A DNA stretch of 9,770 bases from Alphaproteobacteria bacterium (GTDB taxonomy: Bacteria > Pseudomonadota > Alphaproteobacteria > UBA6615), in contig JAURLR010000328.1 of assembly GCA_030831135.1 (NCBI GenBank), positions 1 through 9,770 of the forward strand, in the 5' to 3' direction. The position numbers and the translations under genes are program-made. This document shows positions 7,102 to 9,770 of this stretch, in pieces; the first letter of the stretch is position 1; the number at the start of each line of letters is the position of its first letter. The notes below the pieces were generated by a model. It was given only the letters and a program-made list of their open reading frames with translations. It was not told the origin of the DNA and did no database searches.

Positions 7102-7494
7102 ATGCTCAAGACACGCAACCCGTCGAACATTGCCCCGCCAGCCGCCATGTACAGCCACTCGGTCGAAGTGCCGCCGAATGCGCGCTGGCTGGTGACCGCA
7201 GGCCAGGTCGGCGTCACACCCGAAGGTGAGGTGCCGGAAGGTTTCGAGGCCCAGCACGACCTGATCTGGCAGAATACCCTCGCGATTCTGGCCGATGCCG
7301 GCTTTGGCCCAGAGCACATCGTGCGCCTGAACGTCTATTCCACCGATCCCGATGGTCTCAAATTTCTGAAGGCGCATCGTGAAAAATATCTCGCACCCGG
7401 CCATGTCCCGGCCTCGACCTGGGTCGTGATCAGCCAGCTCGCCAATCCGAAATGGAAAGTCGAGATGGAAACAATTGCGGCCAAGCCGGAATAG
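7102..7494 (+). CDS. Rid family (YjgF/YER057c/UK114) protein, non-RidA type
   Basis: A 130-residue trimer-forming family protein. The classical members deaminate reactive enamines and imines made by PLP enzymes. The C-terminal signature region is clear, with PAST (103-106), WVVISQL and KVEME (119-123), and it fits the family pattern except at one place. The catalytic arginine (Arg105 in E. coli RidA) is Ser105 here. Standard 2-aminoacrylate deaminase activity is therefore unlikely, and it belongs with the Rid subgroups of unknown or different function. AGGAG (7090-7094) lies 7 bases before the ATG. The gene sits between an esterase-like hydrolase and a drug/metabolite-type permease, so a role in a small-molecule breakdown route is reasonable but unproven. 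Confidence 0.93.
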   Translation: MLKTRNPSNIAPPAAMYSHSVEVPPNARWLVTAGQVGVTPEGEVPEGFEAQHDLIWQNTLAILADAGFGPEHIVRLNVYSTDPDGLKFLKAHREKYLAPGHVPASTWVVISQLANPKWKVEMETIAAKPE

Positions 7495-7521
7495 GGCCAC
7501 GCCCAGTTTCGGGGCGTCGGT

Positions 7522-8469
7522 GTGAGCGACGTCAACCAGAGCCGGTTTCGGCAGGGGCTTTGGCCTTACGGGCTGATGTTCGCTGCTGCGACGATCCTGG
7601 CCTCGAACCACATTATTGGTCGCTGGGTGCAGGGCGAGATGCCACCGATGGGAATCGGGTTCTGGCGTCTCGCCATTGCGACGGCTGTCCTGCTGCCTTT
7701 TGTCGGGCGCGCCGTGTGGGAGAAGCGCGCCATCCTGCGGCGTCACTGGAAACTGTTTCTGGTGATGGGCGTGGCGCTGGGGCCGTTCGGCAATGCGGCG
7801 GTCTATGTCGCCTACCACTTCACCACCGCCATCAACGGTGGCGTGGTGTCGACGGCCCAGCCGGTTGCAACCGTACTGCTGAGTATCCTGCTGTTCCGCG
7901 ACGGGATTTCGCGAAACCAGTGGATCGGCGTGGTGATCGCCACGCTGGGCGTTCTGATGATCATTTCGCGTGGCGATCTGGCGGTGCTGACCGCGCTCGA
8001 GCCCAATATTGGTGACCTGATCATGCTGGCAGCGATGTTTGGCTTCGCCGTTCACAACGTGCTGTTGCGGCGCATTCCCGGGGACTTCACCACGGCGGAA
8101 ATTCTCCTGACCATCCAGCTCTTCGCGATGGTGGTCCTGCTGCCGATCTACATTCTCGAAACGATATTTTACCTGCCGATGCCAGTGACCTGGGAATCCG
8201 CGGCCGTCATGGCCTGGGTCGGCATCGCCGTGGCCATCGTGGCGGTCGGGTTCACCAACACCGTGGTGCTTGCCATCGGGGCCAACAAGGCGGTGATGGC
8301 GAACTACATTCGTGCCGTCCTGACCGCAGTGCTGGCCATCGCGATCCTTGGCGAACAGCCGCAATTCTTCCACCTGATCGCATTCGTTCTGGTGGTGGTC
8401 GGCGTGGTGCTGCTGGGGCGCGGAAAACGCAAGGCAAGTGGCCCTGAGGGGGCCGCCAAACCGTCCTGA
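7522..8469 (+). CDS. EamA/DMT-family permease
   Basis: A 315-residue integral inner-membrane protein with about ten hydrophobic segments (near residues 14-33, 43-63, 77-96, 104-124, 133-150, 161-180, 190-212, 222-245, 248-275 and 280-298). These fall into two five-helix EamA repeats, as usual for drug/metabolite transporters. The first repeat ends with TAQPVATVLLSILLF and the second with the related YIRAVLTAVLAIAILGE, the characteristic EamA helix 4 region. Members export amino acids, nucleosides or other small metabolites; the substrate cannot be predicted. The start is GTG 7522 with a weak GGGG at 7511-7514. An in-frame ATG at 7576 would cut into the first helix, so GTG is preferred. The gene begins 27 bases after the Rid stop and is probably cotranscribed. 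The C-terminal tail is basic and cytoplasmic. Confidence 0.92.
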   Translation: MSDVNQSRFRQGLWPYGLMFAAATILASNHIIGRWVQGEMPPMGIGFWRLAIATAVLLPFVGRAVWEKRAILRRHWKLFLVMGVALGPFGNAAVYVAYHFTTAINGGVVSTAQPVATVLLSILLFRDGISRNQWIGVVIATLGVLMIISRGDLAVLTALEPNIGDLIMLAAMFGFAVHNVLLRRIPGDFTTAEILLTIQLFAMVVLLPIYILETIFYLPMPVTWESAAVMAWVGIAVAIVAVGFTNTVVLAIGANKAVMANYIRAVLTAVLAIAILGEQPQFFHLIAFVLVVVGVVLLGRGKRKASGPEGAAKPS

Positions 8470-8515
8470 CCTGAGCCGCTTCACAGGTGATTTCCCTGAG
8501 CCTAAGCCGACTGTC

Positions 8516-8545
8516 TTGACAGGCAGGGAGGGGGCCGCCTATATC
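8516..8545 (+). promoter_or_regulatory. promoter of the tRNA-Met gene
   Basis: A perfect TTGACA -35 (8516-8521) and TATATC -10 (8540-8545) are 18 bases apart. Transcription should start near 8552, about 9 bases before the tRNA. The bases after the -10 (GGCGCCG) form a GC-rich discriminator of the kind linked to growth-rate or stringent control of stable RNA genes. The boxes are seen directly; the regulation is inferred. Confidence 0.8.
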
Positions 8546-8560
8546 GGCGCCGCATCTCGG

Positions 8561-8637
8561 GGCGGAGTAGCTCAGTTGGTTAGAGCAGGGGAATCATAAT
8601 CCTCGTGTCGGGGGTTCAAATCCCTCCTCCGCTACCA
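8561..8637 (+). tRNA. tRNA-Met (CAT), probably elongator
   Basis: A full 77-base cloverleaf with encoded CCA. The acceptor stem is GGCGGAG with CTCCGCT (a G1-U72 wobble). The D arm is GCTC/GAGC, and the anticodon stem is GGGGA/TCCTC around loop ATCATAA with anticodon CAT. The variable loop is GTGTC, the T arm is GGGGG/CCCTC around TTCAAAT, and the discriminator is A. It is not the initiator: the three G-C pairs at the bottom of the anticodon stem are broken by A31-T39, and positions 1 and 72 are not the initiator C-A mismatch. The alternative is a tRNA-Ile whose CAT is modified to lysidine. The overall sequence resembles alphaproteobacterial elongator tRNA-Met, so I prefer Met. It has its own promoter and terminator. 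Confidence 0.95.
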
Positions 8638-8646
8638 TTTCCCTTC

Positions 8647-8674
8647 AAAAGCCGGTCTGTTGGACCGGCTTTTT
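8647..8674. terminator. intrinsic terminator after tRNA-Met, probably bidirectional
   Basis: An 11-base-pair stem AAAAGCCGGTC (8647-8657) with GACCGGCTTTT (8663-8673) closes over a 5-base loop, followed by a T run on the + strand. Read on the minus strand the same hairpin also ends in TTTT, and it lies 5 bases beyond the stop of the minus-strand hydrolase. It therefore likely ends both converging transcripts. Confidence 0.92.
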
Positions 8675-8678
8675 GCGT

Positions 8679-9503
8679 CTAATGCGATGCTGCGAGTGTT
8701 TTGAGCATCTGGGCTATTCGCGGTAGAATCTCGTCGGCCATTTTCGTTGATAGAAAATGGCGCTCACCGGCAATTTCGATGAAAGTTGCGTTTCCGCCGC
8801 GCTCGCGGATTTCCGCAACATATGATTTGGCCAGCCCCGGGCTGGTATTGTCGTCATTGCGGCCGGTCATCGCCAGGACGATGGTGTCTAGTGGAACCGT
8901 ATCGACATAGTCGCTGGGGGATAGCGAGGCGGGCCATGAACTGGCATTGCGTTCGAGGCGCCAGCGCGTGATATCGCAGGGGCAGGAAATCAGCACCATT
9001 CCGTCGAGTATGTCGGGGTTTCGGCCTGCAATAAGGGCGGCTGTGGCCGCACCTCCGGAATGACCGACAATGATTGTATATAATGCCTTGTGATGCACCG
9101 ACAGATTGCGGACTGCTTCGGCCACGGCATCGATATTGTTCGCTGTGTAGTGGTCGCGCCGTCCATTGGTGTCGCCCTCGGATTTCTTGCCTTGGCCATT
9201 GTCATAGCCGGGACGAAGCATGGAGACGATTGTCACATCGGGGCTTAGCTCTGTGATGCGTTTGGCAAACCGCGTCGCATAGGACGGGGGCTTGCCGCTC
9301 GACATGTCACCGTGGAGGACCACGACGAGGGGCGCCCTGGGGTTTTCGGTCACGGTTTCGACAGCAATGCAGTACTTGCCTCCCGAAACGCCGTGTTGGA
9401 AATCTGCGGAGTTACACTGGTTGGCCTGTGCGGGGTGTATTGCCCAGAGCGGCAACATGACCGCACCCGCTAAAATCGACTTTTGTATGGATGCAAATCT
9501 CAT
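8679..9503 (-). CDS. exported alpha/beta hydrolase
   Basis: A 274-residue secreted or periplasmic hydrolase. The N-terminus has basic residues, the hydrophobic run SILAGAVMLPLWAI and a likely cleavage after AQA at 27. The alpha/beta-hydrolase core shows VVVLHGD (61-66), the nucleophile elbow GHSGG with Ser149, an Asp at 217 or 218 in MTGRNDD, and His249 in GERHFLS. Cys30/Cys45 and Cys174/Cys176 could form disulfides in the periplasm. The substrate is unknown; the short, cap-poor layout fits a small esterase or peptidase-like enzyme. ATG 9503 is chosen because it opens a clean signal peptide and has GGAG (9512-9515 on the + strand) at 8-base spacing. The frame runs on to 9722 but only as a shadow of the divergent gene. 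Four 60-base blocks I counted range from 47% to 65% GC, lower on average than the suf genes. Confidence 0.88.
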   Translation of the reverse strand: MRFASIQKSILAGAVMLPLWAIHPAQANQCNSADFQHGVSGGKYCIAVETVTENPRAPLVVVLHGDMSSGKPPSYATRFAKRITELSPDVTIVSMLRPGYDNGQGKKSEGDTNGRRDHYTANNIDAVAEAVRNLSVHHKALYTIIVGHSGGAATAALIAGRNPDILDGMVLISCPCDITRWRLERNASSWPASLSPSDYVDTVPLDTIVLAMTGRNDDNTSPGLAKSYVAEIRERGGNATFIEIAGERHFLSTKMADEILPRIAQMLKTLAASH

Positions 9504-9541
9504 TTCGGCATCTCCGCAATCGGCCACTTGTTCCGGAATCG

Positions 9542-9571
9542 ACTCTACCCATTTTGGGTTCAGGTCTTCAA
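9542..9571 (-). promoter_or_regulatory. weak candidate promoter for the exported hydrolase
   Basis: On the minus strand TTGAAG (9571-9566) and TAGAGT (9547-9542) are 18 bases apart, each with four or so matches to the housekeeping boxes. They would start transcription about 30 bases before the ATG at 9503. The match is weak and could be chance. Confidence 0.3.
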
Positions 9572-9585
9572 TTTCTGCGTTTGCA

Positions 9586-9618
9586 CCCCAAATAACATGG
9601 GAAGAATGTAATTTGGGG
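9586..9618 (+). promoter_or_regulatory. hairpin covering the Shine-Dalgarno site of the J-domain gene
   Basis: CCCCAAAT (9586-9593) pairs perfectly with ATTTGGGG (9611-9618). Inside it, after one A-A mismatch (9594/9610), ACAT (9595-9598) pairs with ATGT (9606-9609), leaving the 7-base loop GGGAAGA. Twelve of thirteen positions pair. The 3' arm contains four of the five G of the only purine-rich site (GGGGG, 9615-9619), which lies 7 bases before the GTG start at 9627. In RNA the fold would hide the ribosome site. It is not a terminator, since no T run follows on either strand. It could instead be a DNA operator. The geometry is seen; the regulatory role is inferred. Confidence 0.6.
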
Positions 9619-9626
9619 GTATCACC

Positions 9627-9770
9627 GTGGCAAATGATCCGTACAAGGCTCTCGGCGTGGCGGCGACGGCGACTGCGGATGAAATTCGCAAGGCCTATCG
9701 CAAGCTTGCCAAGAAGCATCATCCAGACTTGAACCCCGGGGACCGGGATTCCGAAGAACGCTTCAAGGAA
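9627..9770 (+). CDS. J-domain (DnaJ/CbpA-class) co-chaperone, 3' partial
   Basis: The first 48 residues of a J-domain protein, which stimulates the ATPase of an Hsp70 (DnaK). Visible are DPYKALGV (4-11), the helix II stretch [18 protein letters not shown] with the invariant HPD at 34-36, and the start of helix III (SEERFKE). The N-terminal placement of the J domain fits DnaJ, CbpA or another class A/B protein; the domains that would decide lie beyond the window. The start is GTG 9627, with GGGGG at 9615-9619. An ATG at 9634 is out of frame. The gene is divergent from the exported hydrolase with 123 bases between the start codons. The hairpin just upstream suggests translation is regulated. 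I saw no convincing housekeeping promoter. Confidence 0.92.
   Translation, partial: MANDPYKALGVAATATADEIRKAYRKLAKKHHPDLNPGDRDSEERFKE

Noticed and set aside
8440..8454. GGCCC/GGGCC hairpin near the end of the permease gene as a terminator
   Set aside because: It has only 5 pairs, lies inside the coding region and has no T run after it.
7078..8484. 468-codon open frame on the minus strand opposite the Rid and permease genes
   Set aside because: It spans two real genes and the gap between them, and its product is His-, Gln- and Asp-rich low-complexity sequence typical of an antisense shadow.
8561..8637. tRNA-Met as an integration site with an att repeat downstream
   Set aside because: I found no second copy of the tRNA 3' end in the rest of the window and no integrase gene.
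9566..9594. RpoH-like promoter (CTTCAA, 14 bases, CCCCAAATA) for the J-domain gene
   Set aside because: It partly resembles the heat-shock consensus, but the CCCC element is better explained as the 5' arm of the hairpin, and the -35 match overlaps a candidate minus-strand promoter. Not strong enough to list as a feature.
9504..9722. N-terminal extension of the exported hydrolase
   Set aside because: It crosses the divergent promoter region and the J-domain gene. The start at 9503 has a ribosome site and opens a signal peptide.
1..9770. CRISPR array, insertion sequence or phage genes
   Set aside because: No repeated spaced units, transposase motifs, terminal inverted repeats or phage proteins are visible.

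Overview
The window looks like a chromosomal segment of an alphaproteobacterium with a GC content of roughly 60%. The evidence is the Suf gene order, the elongator tRNA-Met sequence, the style of the Shine-Dalgarno sites and -10 elements, and the gene families present. Nothing in it points to a phage, plasmid or transposon. The genus cannot be fixed from the sequence alone.

Bases 2-4442 (+) are the distal part of a tightly packed iron-sulfur assembly operon: sufD (5' end outside the window), sufS, sufU, sufT, a sufA-type A-type carrier, an adrenodoxin-type [2Fe-2S] ferredoxin, and tenA (thiaminase II family). Gaps are 0-27 bases, and sufS/sufU and fdx/tenA overlap by one base (TGATG). SufS takes sulfur from cysteine and SufU probably relays it. 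SufD belongs to the SufBCD scaffold, and SufT and the A-type protein help mature or deliver clusters. The ferredoxin can carry electrons and TenA ties the unit to thiamin salvage.

Bases 4439-5092 (-) encode a small exported protein of unknown function, arranged tail to tail with tenA so that the two stop codons overlap.

Bases 5186-8469 (+) hold mnmA (tRNA 2-thiolation, which also uses sulfur from a cysteine desulfurase), an alpha/beta hydrolase of the plant-methylesterase type, a Rid-family protein lacking the deaminase arginine, and an EamA/DMT permease. mnmA has a good -35/-10 pair placed so that its transcript may be leaderless.

Bases 8516-8674 (+) are a complete single-tRNA unit: a consensus-like promoter, tRNA-Met(CAT) with encoded CCA, and a hairpin terminator that probably works in both directions. 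It is followed by an exported alpha/beta hydrolase on the minus strand (8679-9503).

Divergent to that hydrolase, a J-domain protein gene starts at 9627 with GTG and runs off the window. Its leader holds the most interesting signal I found: a near-perfect hairpin (9586-9618, 12 of 13 paired positions) whose 3' arm contains the gene's G-rich Shine-Dalgarno site. It is a candidate RNA thermometer or other translational switch on a chaperone-type gene, though an operator palindrome is the main alternative.

No gene-free stretch exceeds 125 bases.
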